Of a stretch of 28,059 nucleotides of DNA, positions 1-8,245 are shown in pieces (position 1 is the stretch's first letter; each line of letters opens with the position of its first letter). The translations under genes and the position numbers were made by a program. Source of the DNA: Flemingiibacterium sp964603455 (GTDB lineage: Bacteria; Bacillota; Clostridia; Oscillospirales; CAG-272); NCBI GenBank assembly GCA_964603455.1, contig CAZRVL010000022.1, forward strand, positions 1 through 28,059, read 5' to 3'. The notes below the pieces were generated by a model. The model ran no database searches and was not told the origin of the DNA. It was given only the letters and a program-made list of their open reading frames with translations.

Positions 1-1163
1 TTGTTTATCTTTCTGTCACGATTAAAGGAATCGTAGTAGTCGGAACCGAGGTCATGGAAAGCCGTCTTGTTTTTCAGAATGTGGTATATGGCGATCAGCA
101 TGGAATGGGCAACCGCAAGCGTGGCTCGGTTTTTGCCACGTCTGGCAGAAATTCGCTGGTACTGTGCCGAGAAATACGAACTCTTTACGGTTTTTGCGGA
201 CTTTGCGCATTGCGTTAGAATCGTTTTGAGTGCCGCATTTCCTTTCCTTGTCCTGCCATGCTTTCGCTTTCCTGCACTCTGGTAGTTGCCGGGGCAAATG
301 CCAGCCCAGGAACAAAGGTGCGCCGCACTGGGGAATCTGCTCATATCCAGCCCGATTTCAGCAAGAATCACTTCCGCACTGCGTCTGGCAATGCCGGGGA
401 TTTCGTCTATTGCCGCTATTGCGGACTCATATTCGGTCATATACTCCTTCACCATCTTATCCAGCTCACCGATCCGACGGTTCAGGTCATCAATATGATC
501 GATGATCTGTGCCAACAGCTTTCTCTGCAACGGAGTCGTAATCCCTTCAATGGAAGCAACGATTTGATCCAGTTTAGGACGCAGCCGTCCATGAACCAGT
601 TTCGAGACTTCTTCACTGTCTGGAATATCATCATCAATGATCCGCTGAAGAAGTTTACGGGCACTTTTACCAGTGATGTCCTTCACTACGGAATCCAGCT
701 TGATATTGGCACCTTCCAGAATTTTTTGCAGACGGTTCACTTCCCGGCAGCGTTCTTCCGTCAGGCTTTTGCGGTAGCGGGTGATCTCTCGCAATTCCCT
801 TTGCTCCCGGTTCGGAATATAGCTGGCCGTCAGGAGGCCATGCCGAAGCAGATCTGCGATCCATTCTGCATCTTTCACGTCCGTCTTGCGTCCTGGCAAT
901 GCTTTCATGTGTGCAGCATTGACGATCATTGCGTCCAATTCCATTAACTCAAACAGATTGTACAGAGGTTTCCAAAATACACCTGTGCTTTCCATGGCAA
1001 CCATCTCACATCCTGATTCTGTGAGCCAATTTGCCAAAGTTTTGATTTCGCTGGTGGTTGTGCCGAATTCCCGTAGTTCCTGTTCTCCGCCATTTACCAA
1101 ACAGGCCACGATGACTTTCTTGTGCACATCAATCCCACAACAACACCGATAGACAACTTCCAT
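1..1163 (-). CDS. IS110-family transposase (DEDD/serine recombinase), C-terminus off the edge
   Basis: I read this frame by reverse-translating from ATG at 1163. It stays open for 387 codons and runs off the left edge. The N-terminal RuvC-like DEDD domain shows GIDVHKK (D12), AMESTG (E58) and KTDVKDAEW (D95 and D98). The C-terminal Tnp_20 domain starts around IPGIARRSAE and holds YQSAGKRKHGR, with S296 as the expected catalytic serine, then GNAALK. IS110 enzymes are about 400 residues, so only a short tail should be missing. The start is supported by TAAGGAG at 1173-1179, 9 bases upstream. The protein performs RNA-guided strand exchange in the IS621/IS110 group. It is transcribed away from the sugar genes and is not part of their pathway. 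Family assignment is firm; subgroup (IS110 or IS1111) is inferred. Confidence 0.9.
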   Translation of the reverse strand, partial: MEVVYRCCCGIDVHKKVIVACLVNGGEQELREFGTTTSEIKTLANWLTESGCEMVAMESTGVFWKPLYNLFELMELDAMIVNAAHMKALPGRKTDVKDAEWIADLLRHGLLTASYIPNREQRELREITRYRKSLTEERCREVNRLQKILEGANIKLDSVVKDITGKSARKLLQRIIDDDIPDSEEVSKLVHGRLRPKLDQIVASIEGITTPLQRKLLAQIIDHIDDLNRRIGELDKMVKEYMTEYESAIAAIDEIPGIARRSAEVILAEIGLDMSRFPSAAHLCSWAGICPGNYQSAGKRKHGRTRKGNAALKTILTQCAKSAKTVKSSYFSAQYQRISARRGKNRATLAVAHSMLIAIYHILKNKTAFHDLGSDYYDSFNRDRKIN

Positions 1164-1345
1164 AACTCAACGCTCCTTACAAAAGTTGTCACGGCGTGCT
1201 CTCCTTAAAGCAACTATTTTGCTATACGTCCTGAATGCCATTCGGCTGGGACAATTTGTGGTTCAGCAGGAGAGCAAAACCAGTTTTATGCGCGCGCTCG
1301 TAGCGGCAAAAAAAGCCGATCTTGTGCCGTGCATATCTATTTTAC

Positions 1346-1548
1346 CATACGCAGCAGGTTCTTGCACCACGTTTTCATTCATCCTGGTGCAAGAATGTAA
1401 TGCTGCATGAAGTTTTATGCCAATTTGATCTTGCTTATCACAAGCAAGCATTTTGTCCTTTGATGTTTGTACGATCCGCACCTCGCCAAACTCATAGTCT
1501 TGGATAGCGCGACTTGTGAATGATGGTTCGACATATAGTCACAAGCAA
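1346..1548 (-). ncRNA. Candidate IS110 bridge RNA region
   Basis: The DNA between the transposase and the island holds three inverted repeats. The best is a nested stem: GCAGCA (1351-1356) pairs with TGCTGC (1401-1406), and inside it CTTGCACCA (1361-1369) pairs with TGGTGCAAG (1385-1393). The two stems are separated by an asymmetric internal bubble of 4 and 7 bases. CTTGCTT (1430-1436) pairs with AAGCAAG (1442-1448), and CTTGTGA (1513-1519) pairs with TCACAAG (1539-1545). Known bridge RNAs, such as that of IS621, are about 180 nt, lie upstream of the transposase and have stem-loops with guide-bearing internal bubbles. The position, size and shape fit. Exact ends and guides are not determined. 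Confidence 0.45.
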
Positions 1549-1550
1549 AC

Positions 1551-1860
1551 AAGCTCGTTGGTGTGGTGTATGACCAGCATTTCCACCAAAGGACTTTTCT
1601 TGTTTCTTTTGCTAGTGCTACCAAACGGAATTACATGTATCGTTCTGGCGGTAAAACAACTTTGAGGTATTGTGTGAATAATGCGACGTGTAGCCTGAGA
1701 TGCATTGCGCATTCTATGCTTTGGCTTTATGCTGTTTCAGAATTTTTACCACCGGTGGCGAAATCTTCACCGTGCAGTAGGACTTTTTATTATCAAGGAA
1801 GCCCCTATTTCCTTGCCGTCAACTCGGGTTAAAATGACAGGGATTATTATATTGAGGGCA
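1551..1860. other. Gap with no recognisable gene
   Basis: Short open frames exist on both strands (the longest is about 89 codons at 1563-1832, plus), but none has a ribosome binding site, a recognisable domain or a conserved motif. The stretch may be the remains of a gene disrupted when the IS or the island arrived. I see no repeat or RNA structure here that I can name. Confidence 0.4.
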
Positions 1861-1926
1861 GTATGATATGTAGAGGAATGTCATTTTTGGGGGTGAATCT
1901 TTCTGACCCTGTATTAGAGATTATTC

Positions 1927-1956
1927 TTGATTTTGGCGAAAAAGATATTTTACTAT
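1927..1956 (+). promoter_or_regulatory. Candidate sigma-A promoter of module A
   Basis: TTGATT at 1927-1932 and TACTAT at 1951-1956 are spaced by 18 bases and lie about 160 bases upstream of the first permease. They sit in the AT-rich leader between 1861 and 2116. The match is moderate and other boxes in this AT-rich DNA could serve. Confidence 0.35.
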
Positions 1957-1994
1957 GATAAAAAACAAACACGCAAAAAAAGACTTGGCGAAAA
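1933..1994 (+). repeat. Direct repeat TTGGCGAAAA, possible AraC operator
   Basis: TTGGCGAAAA occurs exactly at 1933-1942 and again at 1985-1994. The centre-to-centre distance is 52 bases, close to five helical turns. The first copy overlaps the spacer of the candidate promoter. AraC-family proteins often bind direct repeats on one DNA face, and such a regulator is encoded at 6030-8198. The regulatory role is inferred. Confidence 0.35.
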
Positions 1995-2116
1995 TTTCTT
2001 TTCTTCAAAATGCCGTAGAAATTTTACCTCACTTTACAGAAGGCATATTTCTGTGCTAACTTAGTGCTACAAAACTTATAACGTAGCAATACTGATACGG
2101 AAATAGGAGGAATACC

Positions 2117-3097
2117 ATGAGCACAAAACCAAAAGAAAAAGTTGGTACGTTATCCACCTTGTTTGGCAAACAGAATCGGATATTGTCTCCACGTGAAAAG
2201 ACAATAAAAAATATTCTCAACAATTGGCAACTATATGCGATGCTCTTGCCCGCAATCATTTATCTGATCGTTTTTTGTTATAAGCCAATGTATGGCATTC
2301 AAATCGCTTTCCGTAAGTTTACGTTCAAGGGTGGAATTACGGGTAGCAAATGGATTGGTTGGGAGAATTTCGAGCGTCTATTTAGCTCCTACTGGTTTCC
2401 AGTTGCGCTAAAGAATACTCTAACGCTGAGCATTCTGTCCTTGGTGATCGGCTTTCCTTTTCCTATTATTTTTGCGCTTCTGGTCAACGAAGTAAAAAAT
2501 GCGAAAGTAAAAAGTCTTGTTCAAACAGTTTCCTATGCTCCGCACTTTATTTCTACGGTCGTTATCTGTGGTATGATCCTACTGTTTTGCAGCACAGATG
2601 GCGGTTTGCTCAATATTATTTTGGGTTGGTTTGGAATCGAACCGTATTTTTTCATGGGCTCGACAGAGGCATTTCCGTGGGTATATGTTCTTAGTGGTGT
2701 ATGGCAAAATTGTGGATGGAGCGCGATTATCTATTTTGCGGCGTTGGCAGGTGTAGATAAGTCGCTTTTGGAGGCGGCGGAATTAGATGGCGCAAGCCGT
2801 ATGCAGAGAATTTGGCATATCAATATTCCTGTTCTGCTCCCAACAATCATCATTCAGCTGATTTTGCAGTGTGGTAGTGTTCTTTCGGTAGGATATGAAA
2901 AGGTTCTACTGCTTCAGACAAGCTTGAATCTGAGCGCATCGGAAGTTCTTTCTACATATGTTTATAAAGTCGGACTTCAGAGTTTTGACTATTCTTTTTC
3001 CACGGCGGCAAGCGTGTTTAATTCGATCGTTAATTGCATTTTGCTGATTGCGGTGAATACCATCACAAAGAAAACGGCAAAGCAAAGTCTGTGGTAA
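2117..3097 (+). CDS. ABC sugar transporter permease, LplB/YtcP type (CUT1)
   Basis: This 326-residue inner-membrane protein is one of two permease halves of a CUT1 importer for oligosaccharides. The N-terminus is a soluble arm of about 35 residues. The first membrane helix (YAMLLPAIIYLIVF) follows, then the family motif YKPMYGIQIAFRKF. About six helices are visible. The cytoplasmic EAA loop that docks the ATPase begins near residue 219 (EAAELDGAS). The start is fixed by AGGAGG at 2105-2110, 6 bases before ATG. The second permease starts 13 bases after the stop and the binding protein follows, which gives the usual LplB-LplC-LipO order. No ATPase gene is in the window, so a shared MsmX/UgpC-like ATPase elsewhere is expected. 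The substrate cannot be deduced from the permease; the neighbouring GH88 suggests uronate-containing oligosaccharides. Confidence 0.9.
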   Translation: MSTKPKEKVGTLSTLFGKQNRILSPREKTIKNILNNWQLYAMLLPAIIYLIVFCYKPMYGIQIAFRKFTFKGGITGSKWIGWENFERLFSSYWFPVALKNTLTLSILSLVIGFPFPIIFALLVNEVKNAKVKSLVQTVSYAPHFISTVVICGMILLFCSTDGGLLNIILGWFGIEPYFFMGSTEAFPWVYVLSGVWQNCGWSAIIYFAALAGVDKSLLEAAELDGASRMQRIWHINIPVLLPTIIIQLILQCGSVLSVGYEKVLLLQTSLNLSASEVLSTYVYKVGLQSFDYSFSTAASVFNSIVNCILLIAVNTITKKTAKQSLW

Positions 3098-3110
3098 AGG
3101 AGAAAGAAAA

Positions 3111-4037
3111 ATGCTAAAACAAAAGAGCAAGAGAGTAAAAGAAACTGCAGGCGATAGATTCTTTATGATATGCGTTTACGTTTTCGTATTTCTTATGTTT
3201 TTGGTGACGCTATATCCGCTTATTTATGTGTTGAGTGCTTCGTTTTCAGATCCGGATGCGGTCGCATCTGGCAAGATGCTCCTTTTGCCAGTAGGCTTTA
3301 ATACGGATGGCTATGAAACAGTATTCAAAAATTCGCAGGTTTGGATCGGCTATCGCAATACGATATTCTATACGGTAGTAGGAACGATGATGCAGCTTTG
3401 CGTAACGATGCCTGCGGCGTATGCGCTTTCGCGTAAAGACCTCTATGGAAAAGGCTTGTTTACAACCCTTTTCTTGATCACGATGTACTTTAGTGGTGGG
3501 CTAGTTCCAACTTATATCAACCTAAATGATATGGGATTGATCAACACCCCTTGGGTGATGCTACTTCCTGGACTGGTATCCGTGTATAACCTGATTGTTG
3601 CAAGGACATTTTTCCAGAACACGATTCCATGGGAATTGACAGAAGCAAGCTTCATAGATGGTGCAACGAACTTTCAGCTGTTTTTGAAGGTCATTCTTCC
3701 GCTTTCCGCACCGATCACGGTCGTTCTGGCACTTTACTATGGTGTGGGTCATTGGAATTCTTACTTTAATGCAATGGTCTATTTGAGAGATAGAGAGCTT
3801 TATCCGCTTCAGGTATTCTTGAAGGAAATCCTCACACAGGCACAGCTTGCAAACGAGTTCTTGCAGGATGGTGGTTATTCGGCGGCGGAAATGGAAGCGC
3901 TCATGGCACGCGTTGAGGTTGCAAACCGTATGAAATATTGTGTGATTGTTATTTCCACCGTTCCAATGATGGTAATTTACCCACGCTTGCAGAAATATTT
4001 TGCAAAAGGTGTTATGATTGGTTCTGTTAAGGGGTAA
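3111..4037 (+). CDS. ABC sugar transporter permease, LplC/YtcP type (CUT1)
   Basis: This 308-residue second permease forms the channel together with the protein encoded just upstream. It begins with a short positively charged cytoplasmic tail, then a helix (FMICVYVFVFLMFLVTLYPL), and has about six helices. The EAA loop lies near residue 178 (EASFIDGATNFQLF). The MsmG/YtcP hallmark GHWNSYFNAMVYLRD follows, and the C-terminus ends in the family-typical FAKGVMIGSVKG. A GGAG ribosome binding site precedes the ATG. A gap of 68 bases to the binding-protein gene contains a small hairpin (ATCGCA at 4062-4067, TGCGAT at 4071-4076). It may adjust the relative output of the permease and binding-protein genes, as is common in such operons. 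Confidence 0.9.
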   Translation: MLKQKSKRVKETAGDRFFMICVYVFVFLMFLVTLYPLIYVLSASFSDPDAVASGKMLLLPVGFNTDGYETVFKNSQVWIGYRNTIFYTVVGTMMQLCVTMPAAYALSRKDLYGKGLFTTLFLITMYFSGGLVPTYINLNDMGLINTPWVMLLPGLVSVYNLIVARTFFQNTIPWELTEASFIDGATNFQLFLKVILPLSAPITVVLALYYGVGHWNSYFNAMVYLRDRELYPLQVFLKEILTQAQLANEFLQDGGYSAAEMEALMARVEVANRMKYCVIVISTVPMMVIYPRLQKYFAKGVMIGSVKG

Positions 4038-4105
4038 ATAATCGTAATTTCTATGTATTTAATCGCACGTTGCGATAAATAATTATTAAACAGGAGGAAT
4101 CCCGA

Positions 4106-5848
4106 ATGAAAAAGAACGTCCAAAAGCTACTCGCCCTAGTGTTGGCAACGATCATGGTCTTTGGCCTCGTTGCTTGCGCACAGACAAACAACGACGAAAC
4201 AGATCCCCAGAAAACGACGCAGAAAAATGATGGCCCCGCAATCTCGAGCGATGATGAGAACCTCTACTACAACAAGACTGGCTATCCTATCTGCGATGAG
4301 ACCATTACGATAAATGTTGCTGGTATGGTAGGTAGTACGACGGAGTGGGATACCACTTACCTTGTCCAGTGGGTCGAAGAAAATCTTGGAATTAAGATGG
4401 TTTGCGAAGAAATCTCTGCTGATGCAGCACCGAACCGCTATATGCAATGGATGAGCGACCCCACTTCTATGCCTGATCTTGTTATCAACAGCATGGGTGC
4501 AGTTTCTCGTTCGCAGGTCGATGCAGATGGTAAGGATGGATATTGGGTGGATTTCTCTAAGTATATGGATCTGATGCCCAATCTTTACGATGTTATCTAC
4601 AATCAGTATCCCGCACTCGGTCAGTTGGTCACAAATCCTGACGGTTCTGTTTACTCGTTGACCAGAATTACCACGGCAACATCTTCCAAAATCAACAGCC
4701 AGATTTGCTACCACATTCCTACGCTGGAGGCAGCAGGTGTGAATGTTGATGAAATCAAGACGATTGATGATTTCTACAATGCACTCGTGAAGGTGAAGAA
4801 AGCTTATCCTGACAAGACTCCGTTCTTGATCACGCCCGATGCAGAACCTGCGTATAGAAATGAGCTGAATCTCAGAACTGCATTCGGTGTCTATTCTAAT
4901 GATAACTCCTATATGGTTGTTCAGAATGAGAGCGGAGAAGTTGAACTTGCGGACATCTCCGATAACTACCGTGAATACCTGAAGTTTATGAATAAGCTTG
5001 CCAACGAGGGATTGATCGATATTACCGACTTCGGCAAAACCGCAGATGAGCTCCGCGCTGCTACAAAGGAAGGCAAGTATGTTTTCTTTAACTCGGGTGT
5101 TGGCGAATACGTAGATCCCATTACGGAAGAAGAACAGAAACTTCAGGCCAATGGTGATTATAGCTGGCTTGCAAACTATGGCGTTTTTGGTGGTTTTACT
5201 TCCGACCTTGCAGATGAAAGTGTTTATATTGCCAACAATGGTGTTCTGAACCAGGCACGTATGTATATCAATAGTAATTCCCAGTATATTGAGGCTATTT
5301 GTCGCCTGCTCGATTACTTCTGCACTGAAGAGGGCGTTATCATGGCGCTCAACGGCAAGGAAGGCGAAACCTTTGATTGGGTCGAGGATGAGCAAACTGG
5401 TTTGAAGAATTGTAGCTATGATAATTATTGGGATAGCAACGCTTATGATAATGCTAGCGAATGGGCGAAGCAGGAAGCTGTTATTTGGCAGGGCTTTGCA
5501 TTTGAGTGGGCACTTGTTGGTTCTCTCGATACGCTGACTGATGCACAACTTGCTGCAATCCCTGTTGGTCACCCAAATTACTGGACTGCACAGCGCCTGA
5601 TGTCGACAAAGTCTGTGGATGATTTCCGTTTCTCGGATGCAGCACCTGTTTATACACCTGAACAGACTGAGCGTATGGGTTCTCTCCAGACGGATCTGCG
5701 TAACTACCTTGTGAGCGCAAAAGTTCAGTTCATGGCTGGGCAGCTCGATCCGAATAACGATGCAGACTGGAGTTCCTTTGTTGAAACGGTCAATGGTATG
5801 GGTTGGGAGAGCACCTTGAAGCAGATTGAGAAAGAAGCTCGTGGATAA
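4106..5848 (+). CDS. Extracellular sugar-binding lipoprotein, LipO/LplA type
   Basis: This 580-residue protein captures the substrate outside the cell for the two upstream permeases. The N-terminus is a lipoprotein signal: a Lys-rich start, a hydrophobic stretch and the lipobox LVAC, with C24 as the lipidated residue. A low-complexity linker rich in Thr, Asn and Asp follows. The body matches large CUT1 binding proteins (about 500-580 residues) with aromatic-rich stretches such as YSWLANYGVFGG and FAFEWALVGS that could stack on sugars. CAGGAGG lies 9 bases before ATG. A perfect 15-bp hairpin follows the gene at 5895-5926. A 478-codon open frame on the opposite strand inside this gene is a shadow. 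The exact ligand is unknown; the association with GH88, GH37 and RhaM suggests a mixed uronate/neutral-sugar oligosaccharide. Confidence 0.9.
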   Translation: MKKNVQKLLALVLATIMVFGLVACAQTNNDETDPQKTTQKNDGPAISSDDENLYYNKTGYPICDETITINVAGMVGSTTEWDTTYLVQWVEENLGIKMVCEEISADAAPNRYMQWMSDPTSMPDLVINSMGAVSRSQVDADGKDGYWVDFSKYMDLMPNLYDVIYNQYPALGQLVTNPDGSVYSLTRITTATSSKINSQICYHIPTLEAAGVNVDEIKTIDDFYNALVKVKKAYPDKTPFLITPDAEPAYRNELNLRTAFGVYSNDNSYMVVQNESGEVELADISDNYREYLKFMNKLANEGLIDITDFGKTADELRAATKEGKYVFFNSGVGEYVDPITEEEQKLQANGDYSWLANYGVFGGFTSDLADESVYIANNGVLNQARMYINSNSQYIEAICRLLDYFCTEEGVIMALNGKEGETFDWVEDEQTGLKNCSYDNYWDSNAYDNASEWAKQEAVIWQGFAFEWALVGSLDTLTDAQLAAIPVGHPNYWTAQRLMSTKSVDDFRFSDAAPVYTPEQTERMGSLQTDLRNYLVSAKVQFMAGQLDPNNDADWSSFVETVNGMGWESTLKQIEKEARG

Positions 5849-5894
5849 GATGATCTTTGAGGAGCATGTTGACTCATAAGAGATAGGAAATGTC

Positions 5895-5926
5895 TGACAG
5901 GCAAGGCAACTTTGCCTTGCCTGTCA
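5895..5926 (+). other. Perfect 15-bp hairpin after the binding-protein gene
   Basis: TGACAGGCAAGGCAA (5895-5909) is the exact reverse complement of 5912-5926, with only two bases between them. No T-run follows directly, so this is not a standard intrinsic terminator. It could protect the 3' end of the abundant binding-protein mRNA, partly block transcription into the regulator gene, or be a protein-binding palindrome. Confidence 0.6.
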
Positions 5927-6029
5927 TGGCATGGATTGATATAACGATTTTTGATAGATGTTTTCTAGGATGGTAAAGAAATCCTTTATCAAAAGTGTTT
6001 ATATTATAAGAAAAAGCGGAGGATGATTT

Positions 6030-8198
6030 ATGAAAAAAGAGCGAACGTTGCTGCGAATCCTCGTAGCGTATTTGTGCGTAATAATTCCTCTACTTGTTGT
6101 TAGCTTTTACGTCACGCAGAATTTGCTTGACACGACAAAAACAGAAACAGAAGCACGAATCAGGCAACAACTGGAACAGGCATCGCAAAGTCTGGAATCG
6201 GACTTTTATGACTATCAAATAAACAGCATCAGCTTGAAGCAGAATTATGATTTTTATTCTGGAAAGCTGATGCTTGAGCCAATGTTACAGCTTGAAGCTG
6301 CGGAGATTTTGCAGAATTTGAAGCTTTTTGATGGAAAAGTAGATGAAATCCAAATTTACAACGGTTATGGCATGCTCTATGGAAACACGGGAAGTGTTTC
6401 GCCTAATGTGTATTTTGGAACAACACTTGCGCTGACACCTGAAAGCGTGCAGGATGGGATCGCACTGATCTCATCGGAGAAATCGAATGCTGCAATATTG
6501 GCTACATCAAAAGGAAATGCGTATGTTCTGTACCATATCGCAATGGGGGTCAGTAGCGGTGACATAAAACGTTCTGCTGAGTATACAATATCGATTTCTG
6601 AATTTGCAAAAATGATCGGTCGGTTCATCAATGAAGAGGATGTGCTGATTAAAGTCACCTTGCAAGAAAAAGCGATGTTCTTCGTCAATGATGATCAAAC
6701 GTGCAAACCGATAACGCAGGAAGAAGGAGAAGCTTATCTTGCGAAGTATTCCTACTCCATGGAAAGTAAAACGACTGCGGATTCGGTTTTTCATGTTCAG
6801 TTGTGGTATGACGAGCATGAACAAATGCAGGATTTCATCAAATTAAGGACGTTCAGTCTTGCGATTTTAAGCATTGGCGTATTGTTCTCTACGGTTCTGT
6901 CGCTTGCAATGAGCTATGTGCGCTTTAGTAGCGTGAATACATTGATACGCAGTATTACAGAACGTAGTGTTTCGAGAAAAAAGCAAAACAAATGGGCAAA
7001 GAACGAGTTTGACTATATTCAGGCACTTGTCGATGAGTCCATCAAGGATGGAAAACTTGTTAAGAAGAATATGCGCAGTTACCAATGCATCATTCGCGAG
7101 CAGGTTGCCCTGATGGTTTTCCATGGTCTATTGAAGAATAAAGAGGAGATTCAGCCACTTCTTTCGGCATGTGGCACCGAACTGGCGGAGGAGTACTACT
7201 ACCTCTGTGGCATTCGCCTTGAAAATCCGGATGATGGTGAAAGATTAAGCCAGTATATCCAGGAAGATATTTATTGCTGGGAAGAGAACCACCGGTATCT
7301 CATTGTTCTGTGTGAACTTCCAATGCCCGACTATAATATGTCCAGACGCAAGGAAATGGCAAAACGACTGATGACAACACTCGACAGCATCGGTATTTCG
7401 TGTGCACAAATCGCAATGAGTCAAGTTTATAGAAGTCTACTGATGGCTAACTACGCGTATTTGGAAGCAGGAACAATGCTGGATAAAGATAATGCGGTTG
7501 ATGAAAGCATCCTGTGCTGGGAAGACTTGATCACACAGCATTTTGACTTAGGTTTGGGTGGCTACAATGAGCATGTGCAGATGTTTTTCCAAGCCATTGA
7601 GGATAAGGAATTGAAGCGTGCGAAAAAGGCACTTGTGCGTGTCTTACGCCACGCAGAGCAAGAACCAGAAAATCGTCGCTATATCCGATATTTGATCCTT
7701 CAAGCACTTCGGTTAGGAACCCGCTCGGATGAGCAGACAGAAGAGAGCGTGTCGCTACAAAGACAAATCGGAGAAGTGAATTTGGACGACGATTCTTTTG
7801 ACGAGAAGATAAGCGGGATCGTGAATGGGTGCTGTGACAGACCAGAGGAGCAATACGACAAGATATTGCAGTTCGTAAATGATAATTACACGTGTTCAGA
7901 TTTGTCGCTGGAAACCATTGCAGCATTTGCGAATGTTTCCAAATCTCAAATGAGCAAAATATTCCGCATTCTAACAGGAGAAGGCTATATCGACTATGTT
8001 ACAAATCTGCGAATGGAGAAAGCAAAGGCTCTCCTGCTTCATACAGATATTAGCGTCAAAGAGGTTTTTAAGCAAGTGGGTTATGTTGATACGACGACTG
8101 CAAGCAAAAAGTTTAAGACAATGTTCCATGTTACACCGTCCAAATATCGGACGCTGACTGAAGAACAGAGAGTAGCAATCGATGAAAATGGTGCGTAA
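6030..8198 (+). CDS. Membrane-anchored AraC-family transcriptional regulator (YesN-like, one-component)
   Basis: This 722-residue protein probably senses the sugar, or the loaded binding protein, outside and activates the operon inside. Helix 1 is at about residues 9-29 (ILVAYLCVIIPLLVVSFYV). An extracytoplasmic sensor region of about 240 residues follows, then helix 2 at about 272-297 (FSLAILSIGVLFSTVLSL). A long cytoplasmic linker leads to the AraC double helix-turn-helix from about residue 612 to 715, with LSLETIAAFANVSKSQMSKIF and VKEVFKQVGYVDTTTASKKF as the recognition segments. This layout is common beside LplB-LplC-LipO operons in Bacillota. GGAGG lies 7-8 bases upstream of ATG. I could not find a convincing separate promoter. 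The direct repeat at 1933-1994 is a candidate target. Confidence 0.88.
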   Translation: MKKERTLLRILVAYLCVIIPLLVVSFYVTQNLLDTTKTETEARIRQQLEQASQSLESDFYDYQINSISLKQNYDFYSGKLMLEPMLQLEAAEILQNLKLFDGKVDEIQIYNGYGMLYGNTGSVSPNVYFGTTLALTPESVQDGIALISSEKSNAAILATSKGNAYVLYHIAMGVSSGDIKRSAEYTISISEFAKMIGRFINEEDVLIKVTLQEKAMFFVNDDQTCKPITQEEGEAYLAKYSYSMESKTTADSVFHVQLWYDEHEQMQDFIKLRTFSLAILSIGVLFSTVLSLAMSYVRFSSVNTLIRSITERSVSRKKQNKWAKNEFDYIQALVDESIKDGKLVKKNMRSYQCIIREQVALMVFHGLLKNKEEIQPLLSACGTELAEEYYYLCGIRLENPDDGERLSQYIQEDIYCWEENHRYLIVLCELPMPDYNMSRRKEMAKRLMTTLDSIGISCAQIAMSQVYRSLLMANYAYLEAGTMLDKDNAVDESILCWEDLITQHFDLGLGGYNEHVQMFFQAIEDKELKRAKKALVRVLRHAEQEPENRRYIRYLILQALRLGTRSDEQTEESVSLQRQIGEVNLDDDSFDEKISGIVNGCCDRPEEQYDKILQFVNDNYTCSDLSLETIAAFANVSKSQMSKIFRILTGEGYIDYVTNLRMEKAKALLLHTDISVKEVFKQVGYVDTTTASKKFKTMFHVTPSKYRTLTEEQRVAIDENGA

Positions 8199-8245
8199 AG
8201 TGTGAAAGCAGAGAACAACCGGCATTTTTGTGAGAGGAGAAAAAT

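Larger units (their letters stand above)
1..1550 (-). mobile_element. IS110-family insertion sequence, partial (cut by left edge)
   Basis: The element is defined by its transposase (1-1163, minus) plus the structured non-coding DNA upstream. IS110 elements have no typical terminal inverted repeats, and many carry a structured left end that encodes a bridge RNA. The outer boundary near 1550 is a guess based on where the inverted repeats stop. The other end lies outside the window. The transposase frame is uninterrupted over all visible codons, so the copy may be active. Confidence 0.6.

Noticed and set aside
258..947. Plus-strand open frame of 229 codons in the IS element
   Set aside because: The opposite strand carries the full IS110 transposase frame with all catalytic motifs; this frame is its shadow.
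1563..1832. Possible small gene of 89 codons
   Set aside because: No ribosome binding site or recognisable motif; the protein is rich in scattered Cys, Arg and Ser without pattern.
4136..5572. Antisense open frame of 478 codons (minus strand)
   Set aside because: It lies entirely inside the binding-protein gene on the other strand, shows no domain, and has no ribosome binding site. It results from codon bias of the real gene.
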